From the NCBI RefSeq assembly GCF_900091445.1, contig NZ_LT607733.1, positions 6,938,528-7,002,527 on the forward strand: a DNA stretch of 64,000 bases. The letters run 5' to 3'. Within the stretch, counting starts at the first letter, position 1, and the number at the start of each line of letters is the position of its first letter. Shown one piece after another: positions 50,721 to 60,181 of this stretch. The position numbers were made by a program, and so were the translations under genes. The notes beneath the pieces were generated by a model. The model was not told the DNA's origin, did no database searches, and worked only from the letters and a program-made list of their open reading frames with translations. The stretch is from Micromonospora echinofusca. Lineage in GTDB: Bacteria; Actinomycetota; Actinomycetes; Mycobacteriales; Micromonosporaceae.

Positions 50721-51151
50721 CGGTTCTCGCCTCCCTGCATGTGGAGGCGGTCCCACTCGTCAGCGGCCTTCTCCAGGGCCGTGATGACCTGCTCGGCGGT
50801 GCGGGTCGGGTCGTCGTTCCACGAGAACGGGGCGGTGTGCTCGTCAAGCAGGTGGCCGTCTTCGTCGATGTGGAAGACCGGCGCGAAGGCGTCGAGGTAG
50901 TCGACGAGCGCGGCGATGGCCTGGCGGTAGGTGTCCTCGTCGGCCCGGGTGAGCAGGACCGGGTGAAGGAGAGGACGGCCGGCGGCGGCCATGCCGATAG
51001 CCCCGACGGCGCAGGCCGGCGGGGTCACGGTGTCGGTGGGGGTGTAGTAGGTGCCCTGGGTCCAGCCGTGCCGGCGCAGGTAGAGGGCAGCCATTCGCAG
51101 CAGGTCAGCCGGTGTGACCTGGACGGTGGGTGGGTTGTGGGTAGCCTTCAT
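50717..51151 (-). CDS. DUF6197-like protein, unit 2
   Basis: Second copy, 144 residues, start ATG 51151 behind AAAGGACG. Confidence 0.7.
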   Translation of the reverse strand: MKATHNPPTVQVTPADLLRMAALYLRRHGWTQGTYYTPTDTVTPPACAVGAIGMAAAGRPLLHPVLLTRADEDTYRQAIAALVDYLDAFAPVFHIDEDGHLLDEHTAPFSWNDDPTRTAEQVITALEKAADEWDRLHMQGGENR

Positions 51152-51239
51152 GGCAGCCACGTCCTTTCGGTAGGGCTGTTGGTGGAAGGTCGGCAGGACC
51201 GGCAGTTGCTGCCAGGCGTCGTCCGGTCCTGTCGGCCGA

Positions 51240-51449
51240 TCAGTGGGTGCGCAGCCGCAGGTAGCGGCGGTGGCGGGTGTCATCCCCGCCCATCTGGTGG
51301 GGTGCGGACACGAAGACGAGCCGCCCGGTTCGGGAGGCGGCGTGGATCATCACGGCCAGGTCCTCAGGACTGCCGACGATCCACATCTCGGTGTACTGGG
51401 CGGCCCGCTGGTTGTTGGCGCGGGCGTTGGCGCGTTCGCGGGTGGTCAT
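51240..51449 (-). CDS. 69-residue hypothetical protein, unit 2
   Basis: Second copy; 4-nt overlap with the translocase gene. Confidence 0.65.
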   Translation of the reverse strand: MTTRERANARANNQRAAQYTEMWIVGSPEDLAVMIHAASRTGRLVFVSAPHQMGGDDTRHRRYLRLRTH

Positions 51450-52306
51450 GCCGCCACCGCCAGATCCGGCACGGTGGTCGTGAGTCGGTTGGGTCGGCGG
51501 ATCCACGCGGCGTAGTCGGCGATGCCAGCGATCTGCGCGTCGGACAGGTAGGCGACCTTGATACGGCGAGGGATGCCGCCTTCGGCGATCAGGTACGCCG
51601 CGCCCTGGTTGGTGGGCTGGATGTCGGTGGCGGTGTAGCCCTGCTCGGCCCAGCCGTGACCAAGCACGATGTTCGAGCTGTTCGGGGTGGTGCAGCGGAA
51701 CGCGGCGCGGTAGCCGAACAGGTCCCGCAGGCTGGTGGGGATGATGTCGAACGACGGCCGTTGAGTCGCGGCCACGACGGGGATGCCGGCGGCGCGGCCC
51801 CGGGCGACGAGGTCGCGCAGGAGCGCGACGAACTCTTCCTGTTCCTGCTTGCTGCCGACGGTGGCGGAGTAGAAGGCGATTTCGTCGACGAGGACGGTGA
51901 TGACCGTCAGCCCGTCGAGGGCGGTCACCTTGCGGCGCCCGTGCGCGCGCAGCCAGGCGTAGCGGTTGTTCATCACGACCTGGAGCCGTCGCAGGACGGT
52001 CAGGGCCTGGTCGATGTCGGGGCCGATGAACGCATCGGCGACGTCTTCCCACTGCCCCAGCTCGACGAGCTTGCCGTCGAGCAGCACGAGCCGGGAGTCG
52101 ACGGACAGGGCCGCGTGGGCGGCGAGCGTGTTGAGCAGACCGCTCTTGCCGCCGCCGGGTTCGCCGCCGGCGAGGAGGTTGCGGTAGGCGAGGGTGATGT
52201 TCACGTGCTGGCCGAACTCGTCGATGCCGACGAAGATGGGGTCGAACATCGACAGGCCAGGCCCCACCGGTATGCCGGCGATCGGGGCGGTAGCCGTGCG
52301 GGTCAT
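51446..52306 (-). CDS. traSA: FtsK/TraB-like conjugative translocase, unit 2
   Basis: Second copy, 286 residues, Walker A and B intact. Confidence 0.88.
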   Translation of the reverse strand: MTRTATAPIAGIPVGPGLSMFDPIFVGIDEFGQHVNITLAYRNLLAGGEPGGGKSGLLNTLAAHAALSVDSRLVLLDGKLVELGQWEDVADAFIGPDIDQALTVLRRLQVVMNNRYAWLRAHGRRKVTALDGLTVITVLVDEIAFYSATVGSKQEQEEFVALLRDLVARGRAAGIPVVAATQRPSFDIIPTSLRDLFGYRAAFRCTTPNSSNIVLGHGWAEQGYTATDIQPTNQGAAYLIAEGGIPRRIKVAYLSDAQIAGIADYAAWIRRPNRLTTTVPDLAVAA

Positions 52307-52334
52307 GGTGTGCCCTCCTTGGGCGTTGGGTGGG

Positions 52335-52374
52335 CGCGGAGAGCCACACGAACGAGCCGGAAAGGCTCTCCGCG
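52335..52374 (-). promoter_or_regulatory. Intercistronic 11-bp hairpin, unit 2
   Basis: Same stem as at 39200-39239. Confidence 0.55.
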
Positions 52375-52392
52375 TCCGTTGGGTGTGGTGGG

Positions 52393-53331
52393 TTAGATCC
52401 AGTCGGAGACGTCGTCCTCGGGGGCCGAGGACGTAGCCACGGGCTTGCTGCCGTTGGCAGTGGTGGCCGGCTTCTTCACGGCCGGCTTGCCCTGCACGGG
52501 CAGGGTGATGGTGGGTGCGTCGACGTCGGGCAGGTCCAGAGCCGTCGGTACGACCGGCGCAGGCCGGTCGGCGGTCGGGGTGCCAGGGGTGATGACGTCG
52601 ACCAGCGGGGAACCCACCTCAGCGGTGAGGACCTCGCGGCGTTTGATGTCGAACCGCAGATACGCGGCATTGCGGTCAGAGGCCCGCTCGACCAGAGCGG
52701 TGGAGGCGTGGCAGGCGACCGCGATGCGATCAAGGCGACCCTCCAGGTCGGCCAGGGCGAGGCCGGGGCGCAGGTAGATCCAGACCCGCTCACCGACCGG
52801 AGTCGGACGGGCCCACAGGATCAGCGGCAGCGAACCGGACTGGTTGGCGATGATGAACTGCGCGAAACACATGCGCAGGCGGTGGCGGACCACGAAGACC
52901 CAGGTCCAGGCGACCAGGGCACGACGGGTTACCGGGATGGCGGCGGGAACGCCGACGACCAGGGCGACCACCAGGAGGGTGACCGGCATGGTGGTGTGGT
53001 TGACCAGCTCCATCCAGAAGGTGACGGCGACGGTGGTGAACACGATCTCGGGAAGCCACCACCACAGCAGCCGCAGCACCGGCCACACACGGACCAGCAC
53101 CCACGCGAGCCCGCCAGTCGGTACACCGGTCAGGACGCCGACGAACAGGGCAAGGATCGGGTGCATGTAGGAAGCGGCCACCACGGCCGAGAGAAGGCCG
53201 ACGATGACCGCCGTCAGGATGAACGCCAACCGGGCGTTACGGGCCGAGGACCGGTGAACCTTGGCCTCGATGACCGTGATGGTGCCGTTGGACTTCCGCC
53301 CGAAGGGGCGGCGAGGGCTAGACTTGGACAC
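52393..53331 (-). CDS. AICE membrane protein, unit 2
   Basis: Second copy, 312 residues, GTG 53331 start with GGGAGGA upstream. Confidence 0.75.
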   Translation of the reverse strand: MSKSSPRRPFGRKSNGTITVIEAKVHRSSARNARLAFILTAVIVGLLSAVVAASYMHPILALFVGVLTGVPTGGLAWVLVRVWPVLRLLWWWLPEIVFTTVAVTFWMELVNHTTMPVTLLVVALVVGVPAAIPVTRRALVAWTWVFVVRHRLRMCFAQFIIANQSGSLPLILWARPTPVGERVWIYLRPGLALADLEGRLDRIAVACHASTALVERASDRNAAYLRFDIKRREVLTAEVGSPLVDVITPGTPTADRPAPVVPTALDLPDVDAPTITLPVQGKPAVKKPATTANGSKPVATSSAPEDDVSDWI

Positions 53332-53377
53332 GACACGTCCTCCCAATCACACGTTGGGTCGGATGGGTTGGAGGGCA

Positions 53378-53486
53378 CGGGGTCGGCAGATGTAGGAGTC
53401 GGACCGACCCCGCGCCAGCTCTTGCGGGGATGCCACCACCACAGGTGGTGACGGGCCGGGAATGTAGGAGTCGGAACCACTCCCGG
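53378..53486. promoter_or_regulatory. Twin stem-loops with shared loop, unit 2
   Basis: Second copy of the paired hairpins; the ATGTAGGAGTCGGA loops are at 53390-53403 and 53462-53475. Confidence 0.6.
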
Positions 53487-53568
53487 ACCGATTGCGTCAG
53501 GTCAGCGGACCATCAGGCCGCTTCACGTACGACACCAGAGGCTCACACAGCACGGGTGAGCGAAGGAC

Positions 53569-53889
53569 CTACTTAGCCGCCGAGGTGCCAGCCTTCGGCT
53601 TCAGCGAGATCGCACGGAACGCGACGCCGTTACGCCCGTTGGTCGCCCACGGGATGGCCTCCAACTGCTCGACAGCGACGAGCTGTCCCACCGTCACGCC
53701 CGGCTTCTCACCCGCCGTGGTGATGGTGATGATCTCGCCGCCAGTCTCGTCGAGAACGAAGACCTGAGTCGACCACATGAGCCGGCCAGTGTTCTTCTCC
53801 GACCGCTGATTGCCGTTCTGGTCGTTCTTCGGCTCCGGGTCCTTCGTCACCTGGACCTGCTTGCTCTGGGTGTCCACGTACAGCTTCAT
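53569..53889 (-). CDS. SCO3933-family regulatory protein, unit 2
   Basis: Second copy, 106 residues, first gene of the unit 2 minus-strand operon. Confidence 0.8.
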   Translation of the reverse strand: MKLYVDTQSKQVQVTKDPEPKNDQNGNQRSEKNTGRLMWSTQVFVLDETGGEIITITTAGEKPGVTVGQLVAVEQLEAIPWATNGRNGVAFRAISLKPKAGTSAAK

Positions 53890-53950
53890 AGCTGCGTCCT
53901 TCCTGGATTAGAGCGCGTCCCCTATGGACGGCTGCTCGATGCAGTGACGC

Positions 53951-54055
53951 TAGCAGTTGGTAGGCATCCATAGCAACTGTTATGTGTTCACCAATTGGAA
54001 CGAGGCTCTGACGTGCTGTTACGAGCCGGAAGGGCTGTTAGCTGACTGGTAGGAT
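53951..54055. promoter_or_regulatory. Divergent promoter/operator region, unit 2
   Basis: Same inverted repeat and -10 boxes as at 40816-40920. Confidence 0.5.
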
Positions 54056-54089
54056 CTGGTAGCCGGACACCCCTACCGTGAGGATGCCC

Positions 54090-54944
54090 ATGTCATCGCC
54101 CCGACCCCGGTTGACCCGGGGTGAGTCCATGTACCAGCAGATTGCCCGGCACATCCGCAACGAGATCGCCGCAGGGGTCCGCCGAGACGGTGACGTCCTC
54201 CCGTCCAGCCGAGAGCTGGCCGCCGAGTGGGACACAAGCTCGTTCACCATCACCGAAGCGATGAAGGTGCTAGAGGCGGAAGGGTTTATCGAGAGCAAGT
54301 CCCGCTCGAAGCGCGTAGTGCGGGTGCCGAACCAGGAACGGCGCAGCCCAGTGCGTCTGCCGAGACCTCGTGTGGTCCTTGTCGGTGGATACCCGGGCAG
54401 CGGCAAGACCGAGTTGGGGCGAATCCTGGCACGGGCTACGGGATGGCCGATGCTCGACAAGGACACCTTGACGCGTCCCGTCGTCGAGGTGGCACTAGAG
54501 ATCCTGGGCCATTCACCACATGACCGGGAGTCAGAGACCTACCTGAAGGTTGTCCGGCCCCGTGAGTACGAGGCGTTGAGCAGCGCGGCAGAAGAGAACG
54601 TGCAGTGCGGCAACAGTGCCATCGTCACCGCCCCATTCATCGCCGAGTTCCAAGACGCCCAATGGTTGGGCCGGACCACAGCCCGGTTCACTGACATGGG
54701 CGCATCCGTGAGCGTGGTGTGGGTGTACTGCGACCACGAGACGATGAACCTCTACATCCGCAAGCGAGGGGCAGCCCGAGACGCTGCCAAGCTTGCCGAC
54801 TGGCCCGGCTACCTCAGCCGCATCGACACCGACTTTCGTCCGCTGGTCGAGCACGTCGTCATCAACAACTGCACCTCAGCCAAGCCGCTACAGCACCAAG
54901 CGGAAGCGCTCGTGAAGTCGCTGATGGGGTTGGAACTCGACTGA
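54090..54944 (+). CDS. GntR-kinase fusion regulator, unit 2
   Basis: Second copy, 284 residues, HTH and Walker A intact; two doses of this regulator would be made from the array. Confidence 0.85.
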   Translation: MSSPRPRLTRGESMYQQIARHIRNEIAAGVRRDGDVLPSSRELAAEWDTSSFTITEAMKVLEAEGFIESKSRSKRVVRVPNQERRSPVRLPRPRVVLVGGYPGSGKTELGRILARATGWPMLDKDTLTRPVVEVALEILGHSPHDRESETYLKVVRPREYEALSSAAEENVQCGNSAIVTAPFIAEFQDAQWLGRTTARFTDMGASVSVVWVYCDHETMNLYIRKRGAARDAAKLADWPGYLSRIDTDFRPLVEHVVINNCTSAKPLQHQAEALVKSLMGLELD

Positions 54945-55486
54945 TGCGAGGCGTGATTCTCTACGGTCCGCCCGCATCAGGCAAGGACACAGTGACCGCA
55001 GAGTTGCAACGGCTCGACAGCCGATACCAGCAGTTCCGGCGCCTCAAAGTTGGATCGGGCCGCACCACGGGCTACCGGATGACCACCGACGCGGACTTAG
55101 CAGCACTGCGCGCCGCCGGCGATGTGGTGTGGGAGAACAGGCGGTACGGATCCGTCTACGTCGTCGACGCCCACGGTCTGCGCAGGCAGCTCCACGACGG
55201 CATCCCTGTAGTGCACCTCGGCCAGGTCGAGGCCGTTGATGCTGTACGCAACGCCTTCCCCCACGCTCGGTGGACCGTCGTCGCTCTCACATGTCCCCGA
55301 GACGTGGCGAAACGACGCCTTACGCAACGTCAAACCGGCGACACCGCAGAACGCCTCAGAGTGTGGGATGAGACAGAGCCGCTGGCCCTGGCCGACCTCA
55401 CCATCGACACATCGAAGGTGCCGGCAGACGTGGCAGCCGAGCTAGTCAGCAAAAACGTCCAGCGCAGGGAAGCCGTGGAGATCTAG
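54944..55486 (+). CDS. Guanylate-kinase-like P-loop protein, unit 2
   Basis: Second copy, 180 residues, coupled to the GntR-kinase gene by TGATG. Confidence 0.75.
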   Translation: MRGVILYGPPASGKDTVTAELQRLDSRYQQFRRLKVGSGRTTGYRMTTDADLAALRAAGDVVWENRRYGSVYVVDAHGLRRQLHDGIPVVHLGQVEAVDAVRNAFPHARWTVVALTCPRDVAKRRLTQRQTGDTAERLRVWDETEPLALADLTIDTSKVPADVAAELVSKNVQRREAVEI

Positions 55487-56079
55487 GGGCGGCCAGCTGC
55501 CGTCGATGTGGTTCAAACTTTCTGTACGTCTTCAAGGCGGCCCTGAACGGGCCGCACGCGCCGCCGCCAGGGCGCGCGTCCGTCGCTCCGCTGGCGCTCC
55601 GACTCCGGCCACGCAACACGCCCGGCGGCTGGCGCGGAGGGCGGGTAGCCCGGTGGGCCGCCGGATGACGACAGGCAGTTGTCTGGTGGGGTGGCGGGGC
55701 CGGCAGCCGGCCGGGCCGCGCGGCCACGAGCCCGCGCGGCGTAGGAGAGCGCACGCCGGGTCCGCCGGCGGCTGCCGGGTCGGTGTGGGTTGCGGTTACT
55801 GCTGCCTCCGGCGGGGGCGCTCCGGCTCCAGGATGGCCGGGGGTCCGTCGGCGGCTTGCGGTCCGTGGGTGGTGGCGGTGGGGAGCCATCCCGCCAGCCG
55901 TCGACCCGGGCGAACCGAGCAGACCACCGCCCGACCCGCCAGCGTCCGTACGAGCCGTCAAGGTTCGCTTGACGTGGCGGGCCGGGCGGGGGCCCGCTCC
56001 CCAGGAGGGCGGGTCGATGGCAGACGGGATGGCGGCAAGCAAGAGCTGACGCTGTCAGCCAACCGGGCGCGTGCCTTTA
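55487..56079. other. Non-coding region with operator and hairpins, unit 2
   Basis: Same content as 42352-42944: hairpins at 55537-55555 and 55977-55997, palindrome site 3 at 55957-55973, and the 10-codon frame at 56017-56049. Confidence 0.5.
55957..55973. promoter_or_regulatory. Palindrome GTCAAGG-N3-GCTTGAC, site 3 of unit 2
   Basis: Intergenic member of the set in unit 2. Confidence 0.6.
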
Positions 56080-56826
56080 CTAGCCGACTTCGACCCCGGT
56101 CACCTGGAAGGAGCTATCTCCCACTAGGTCTTCACGAGTTATCTTCTGTGGCCCACAGTATTCGATAAACGCGTCGTCGGAAATCTCTTGCAGTGGGCCA
56201 TCCCAAGTTACAATCCCACGCACCCTCAGGAAGATCAATTGGCCCACGAGGCTCGTAACGCTGAGTCTCTTGAAGTGCATGCTGCTAGCGCGCAAGCGCC
56301 TGAAGGTCATGGCCCCATTCCGGACATGGTTGACGAGGATTTGGCGGAGCTCGATGGTATCGGCCTCCCATGCTCCACTGATCTTGGAGTTGGTCAGGGC
56401 ACGATCCACTGTGGGGGCAATCTCGGACCGTAGGGTGCTGAGCTGTGACTCCGTAACTCCGATTCGATGCGAGATAGTGCCAATTTCCTTCAGAATTTCC
56501 TCTCTTACAGCATCCAGCCTCTCCACGGGCCGACCCTCTTGACCTTCCGCTGATTCCATGCTTGAGGCTGGAATTTTTGCTCGCCAAACGTGGGCACGCA
56601 TGTCTGTAACGGTATCTTTCATCATTGTGAAGGTGTCGGAGTACATCGTGCCGAACAGCGCTTCCAACCGCTTGACGCTAGCCGCGATCTCTTCCGCACT
56701 TCGTTGGGATCGCTGGGCCTCGCCGCTACTGAGCCGGTAGAAAACGATCGAGAGCCAGAGTGCGACGATGGCAAGGACCGTCGACACGGCGGCACTAAAC
56801 AGATTCAAAACGTCCGTAATGTCCAA
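56080..56826 (-). CDS. Membrane-anchored coiled-coil cargo protein, unit 2
   Basis: Second copy, 248 residues, lower GC than the flanking AICE core. Confidence 0.7.
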   Translation of the reverse strand: MDITDVLNLFSAAVSTVLAIVALWLSIVFYRLSSGEAQRSQRSAEEIAASVKRLEALFGTMYSDTFTMMKDTVTDMRAHVWRAKIPASSMESAEGQEGRPVERLDAVREEILKEIGTISHRIGVTESQLSTLRSEIAPTVDRALTNSKISGAWEADTIELRQILVNHVRNGAMTFRRLRASSMHFKRLSVTSLVGQLIFLRVRGIVTWDGPLQEISDDAFIEYCGPQKITREDLVGDSSFQVTGVEVG

Positions 56827-57429
56827 GTCTCCGCTTTCTGGCTATTGGCTTCGGCGGCTATCTTTTATCGCGACCGTGCCCGTATCGCCTACCGCTGTCG
56901 CTTATCTGACAGTGGCCGCCACATTTGAGTGCCGGCTACTGCTCAGCCATGCCGCTTCGCGGCCTAAAGGTTCAAGCCTCAGCTCACTCGAGTCCGTGCC
57001 CGATACAGCGGTCAACATCGGCTACCGGAGGTCCGCCGCAGCGCTGAGCCGGGTCGCCCAGGCGTCCACGACCAGCCGGCACCAGGACCAAGGACCGCGA
57101 CTCAACCCGATTCCCAAGCTGACCGTCACCAAGACCGGAGGATCGGCTTGGGTGACCAACTGGGTGACGATGGGCACGAGCAACGCCGGACGCCCACGGA
57201 CTGCGGTGGACCGTTCAGGCAGCTCAGCCCTGCTGCTGGCGCAGCTGATCGACGGCTAACGGTTCCTTCACACCGAAGCCGTCACCCTCCCGAATGCCCG
57301 GGCCGCGCTCTAGGATGATCTGCCCGCAGGGCGGCGACGACGGTTGCGGCCAAGTCAGATGAGGCAGGACGAGCATCAGGGTGCTGATGCGGAGCTACGC
57401 CGGAAGCGACACGTGAGGAGACCGTAAAA
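56827..57429. other. Spacer between cargo genes, unit 2
   Basis: Second copy of the 603-bp divergent region; no supported gene. Confidence 0.4.
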
Positions 57430-58602
57430 GTGGCCGGATCGCTGCGAGAGCCGCTCAACCCGGAACAGGAACACCTGATCCGGGTCATCTTCGAGCAGTT
57501 CGACCGGGTCGGCGAGTGGCCGATCTGGCAGTACGTCGACCTGACGCTCGAGTCCCGGTTCGGCGTGGACAACGCTGCCGACGTCCTTGCATCGCTCCCG
57601 AGCGTCGGGGAGCGGAGCCCGACGTCATTGAGCTATGGGCTGACGTGGCGTCAAGACTCCTACGCGCCGGTCCGGCTGGATGTGCCGATCGCGCTCACCG
57701 TCGCCGGCCTGCGGTACGTGCCGGAGGCGGAGCCTCTTCTCCGGTCGTTCATAACCACAATCCGGCACTTCGTCGACCGGAAGCGAAACCTCGTCCCGTC
57801 CCCGACCAAGGTCGTCGAGGCCACGGTGACCAGCGCAGAGATCAGGAACGAACTGTCGACCGCTAGCATCGGCACCGGCGCGGCCCCACCTCCGGAGGCA
57901 CCGATGCGCAAGCTCCGCCAGCTGCTCGCCCACGAGCCATTCCTATATTCCGTTGTGCACAAGCCTGACCCGGCGAAAGAGGAGTGGACGGTCCGGGTGC
58001 CGGCGGTGCTGCGCGCCTACCGCGGCTTGGTCTCAATCGATGATTACCTCGACCGCGTCATTGAGCAGGTAGCGCCACCCGGTCCGCCGAGCGTGCCACT
58101 GTCATTTGGTGCGCTCGACATTCCGTATGCGGTCGGCTACCTCGATGCCGTGTGGAGGTACCGGACTGGGTCACACCTGTTCGTGAACCTCGACCCTGCA
58201 AGTGTCGCCCGCCTCACCCAGGAATGCGGTAGCGAGGAGGAGTTCAACTCCCTGATGAGCGCACTGGCGGACGTACTGGGCCAGGTTGTCAAGCCTGGGC
58301 AGTCTTCACCTCCGCAGCGCGGGGCGCTCGAAGCCGTCCGGGACCACCTCTCAGCAGTCCTTGACGTCGAGGCGGCGGATCGGGTCGCTGCCGCGATCGG
58401 AACGCTCATCCACCTGCGTCGCCTCCGCGTCAGTGCCCAGCACGGTGACGCCCGGCACCGCGCAGTGACGGCATTCCAGCAGATCGGCCTGGCATTTCCG
58501 CCCGTGAGTTGGCAAGCAGCCTGGGCGCACGTCGCCGTTACGGCTAAGGGCGCCCTGGACGTGCTACGTGAAGAGATCCACGTCGGCCTACCCTCAGTCT
58601 AA
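57430..58602 (+). CDS. 390-residue cargo protein with possible HEPN-like C-terminus, unit 2
   Basis: Second copy, GTG start, R-x4-H motif intact; ends 157 bp before attR. Confidence 0.7.
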   Translation: MAGSLREPLNPEQEHLIRVIFEQFDRVGEWPIWQYVDLTLESRFGVDNAADVLASLPSVGERSPTSLSYGLTWRQDSYAPVRLDVPIALTVAGLRYVPEAEPLLRSFITTIRHFVDRKRNLVPSPTKVVEATVTSAEIRNELSTASIGTGAAPPPEAPMRKLRQLLAHEPFLYSVVHKPDPAKEEWTVRVPAVLRAYRGLVSIDDYLDRVIEQVAPPGPPSVPLSFGALDIPYAVGYLDAVWRYRTGSHLFVNLDPASVARLTQECGSEEEFNSLMSALADVLGQVVKPGQSSPPQRGALEAVRDHLSAVLDVEAADRVAAAIGTLIHLRRLRVSAQHGDARHRAVTAFQQIGLAFPPVSWQAAWAHVAVTAKGALDVLREEIHVGLPSV

Positions 58603-58644
58603 AGTCACTGGCGGCGTGGCCGGTCACGGGCAAGAGGCGGCTAT

Positions 58645-58666
58645 TGACAGCAACGGTGACAGCAAC
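58645..58666 (+). repeat. Arm-type repeats, right end of unit 2
   Basis: TGACAGCAAC pair at 58645-58654 and 58657-58666. Confidence 0.55.
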
Positions 58667-58759
58667 CGCCGGGGACGAAGACGGCCGTCGGCGGCCGAGC
58701 GCAGACCGTCGCCCGAAGTCGCGAACGCGGACGGACACTGCCGGACGACGCGCCCAGAA

Positions 58760-58805
58760 CTTGTAAGCGAGATGTCGCCGGTTCGATCCCGGCCGGGGGC
58801 TCCAA
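58760..58805 (+). repeat. attR (46-bp core at the chromosomal right flank)
   Basis: Third exact att core, representing the original chromosomal tRNA-Thr 3' end displaced by integration. Sequence diverges from the other two immediately afterwards. Confidence 0.9.
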
Positions 58806-58901
58806 ATTTCATCAGCACTTCGCGCCGGGCGGGCGTGGCTGGATGTCCGTGGGCTCCAACCGAGCCTTCGGGCAGCTCCGCCCCGCTGGGTTGTGAGGTC
58901 G

Positions 58902-59069
58902 TCACCGACCGTGCCCGGGCGCCTGAACGAGGTCGGGGTCGACGCCGGCCTCGCGGAGCAGCTCTCGCAGGCGCTGCTTGACGTCGACCGTGGCGTCCAG
59001 GGACTTCAGTACGGACACGGTCGTACGTTCCATGAGCTGGTCGAGTTCGTGCTCCCTGTCATGGTCCAT
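58902..59069 (-). CDS. 55-residue protein coupled to an ECF-like sigma factor
   Basis: A small, charged, helical protein (MDHDREHELDQLMERT ... KQRLRELLREAGVDPDLV) with a strong AAGGAGG ribosome site. Its ATG at 59069 lies inside the last codons of the sigma factor gene (11-nt overlap), so translation is coupled. No Cys/His anti-sigma signature and no membrane helix; it could be a sigma co-factor or anti-sigma peptide, which is speculative. Confidence 0.65.
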   Translation of the reverse strand: MDHDREHELDQLMERTTVSVLKSLDATVDVKQRLRELLREAGVDPDLVQAPGHGR

Positions 59070-59589
59070 GGTTTGCCTCCTTCCTGGTCGAGTCGGGGTT
59101 CAGCATGCGCAGGAGCTTCTGACGGGCATGCCGCAGATTCGACCGCACCGTGTCCCGGTGCTGCCCGGTGATCTCGGCGATCTCGGCATGTCCGTAGCCG
59201 TCGTGGTGCAGTGCGAACGCCACGCGCTGGGCTTCCGGCAGCATCCGCAACATCCGTATCGCCTCCTCGATGTCCTCGTTGGCATCGAAGGCCGCCGTCA
59301 TGGCGTCCTGCGCGACACGCTTTCCCGCGCTGATGTCCCGCTGCGTCACCCGCCAGCTCCGGCGCAGGGTGCGCAGGGCGACCGTGCGGACGAAGGCCTT
59401 CGGGGACTGGACGCCCGGCCAGTTCGTGAGCGTCACCTGCATGGCCTCCTGCGCGACGTCCTGAGCCTCGTCACGAGAGGCCCCGGAACGGATCAGCAGC
59501 CCGACCAGAGGGGTGAAGTCGCCCTCGTAGAAGGCGGCGAACTCTGCCAACTGTTCCCGGGTGAGCTCGATCCTGGCCTGTGCCGGCAT
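59059..59589 (-). CDS. ECF-type (SigE-like) RNA polymerase sigma factor
   Basis: 176 residues from ATG 59589 (GGAGGG 8 nt upstream). Region 2 is FTPLVGLLIRSGASRDEAQDVAQEAMQVTLTNW (about 15-47), region 4 is LPEAQRVAFALHHDGYGHAEIAEITGQHRDTVRSNLRHARQKLL (about 122-165). The linker includes ALRTLRRSWRVTQRDI. No classical zinc anti-sigma gene follows; a 55-residue protein overlaps its 3' end. Target promoters are unknown. Confidence 0.85.
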   Translation of the reverse strand: MPAQARIELTREQLAEFAAFYEGDFTPLVGLLIRSGASRDEAQDVAQEAMQVTLTNWPGVQSPKAFVRTVALRTLRRSWRVTQRDISAGKRVAQDAMTAAFDANEDIEEAIRMLRMLPEAQRVAFALHHDGYGHAEIAEITGQHRDTVRSNLRHARQKLLRMLNPDSTRKEANHGP

Positions 59590-59835
59590 GGGTCGTCCCT
59601 CCATTCTCTCCGAAGAGCACGGAGACATAGGTGTTCTGCTCTGCGCATGGCGCTTCCTTTCCCCAGAGGTTGACTCGGACCTTCCGAGCCTGTCGCCTGC
59701 GCCCAGGTAGGCGCACATAAGGTCGTCGTGCGAGACGACGGCCAATGTCCGGCTGCCTGATTCCGTGAGTTTGGTATCCGGCGAGGCCTCGGCGTGCAAA
59801 GGCTCGGCGGGAATTCGGGCGTGTCCCCGGCGGGG

Positions 59836-60063
59836 TCACCGCTCCCGGCGCACCAGGTACGCGCCCACGACGATGACCGCCGTAGCCGCAGCGATCGCGG
59901 TGACCGCGAGCGAATTCGACAGCGCGTACGCCGACGAGACCCCGACCAGGGCTCCGTTCATCACCACCAGGAGCTTGTCGGGGTCGTCGCGGCGCTCGGG
60001 CCGCCGTTCGGCCGGCTCGTCCTGCTCCTCCGCGACGAGCTGCTTCGTGTCGCCGTTCGACAT
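59836..60063 (-). CDS. Small membrane protein
   Basis: 75 residues from ATG 60063. The acidic/basic cytoplasmic half (EEQDEPAERRPERRDDPDK) is followed by two hydrophobic stretches (LLVVMNGALVGVSSAYALS and LAVTAIAAATAVIVVGAYLV) and a basic RRER end. Function unknown. It lies upstream of the sigma-factor gene on the same strand and may be part of that unit. Confidence 0.6.
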   Translation of the reverse strand: MSNGDTKQLVAEEQDEPAERRPERRDDPDKLLVVMNGALVGVSSAYALSNSLAVTAIAAATAVIVVGAYLVRRER

Positions 60064-60181
60064 GTCGGACACCCTCAGCCTCCAACCCGGCATCCAGCCG
60101 GATGCTCGTGAGAGAAGTGCGCGGAGAGGGGCCTCCCGTGCAGTCGGCGGCACGCTGGGTGTCCCTGCTGAAGCTGCCCGC

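Larger units (their letters stand above)
45625..58759. mobile_element. Integrated AICE, unit 2 (tandem copy)
   Basis: Second, head-to-tail copy of the same 13,135-bp unit. All predicted proteins match those of unit 1, and the stretches compared base by base show no differences (not every base was compared). Its left att is preceded by the right end of unit 1 rather than by a tRNA 5' half, so only unit 1 rebuilds the tRNA. A tandem array can arise by repeated integration or by accretion; an assembly duplication must be excluded. Confidence 0.88.

Noticed and set aside
58851..58859. GGGCTCCAA after attR as a further att remnant
   Set aside because: Only 9 bases match the att end and no tRNA arm sequence precedes it.
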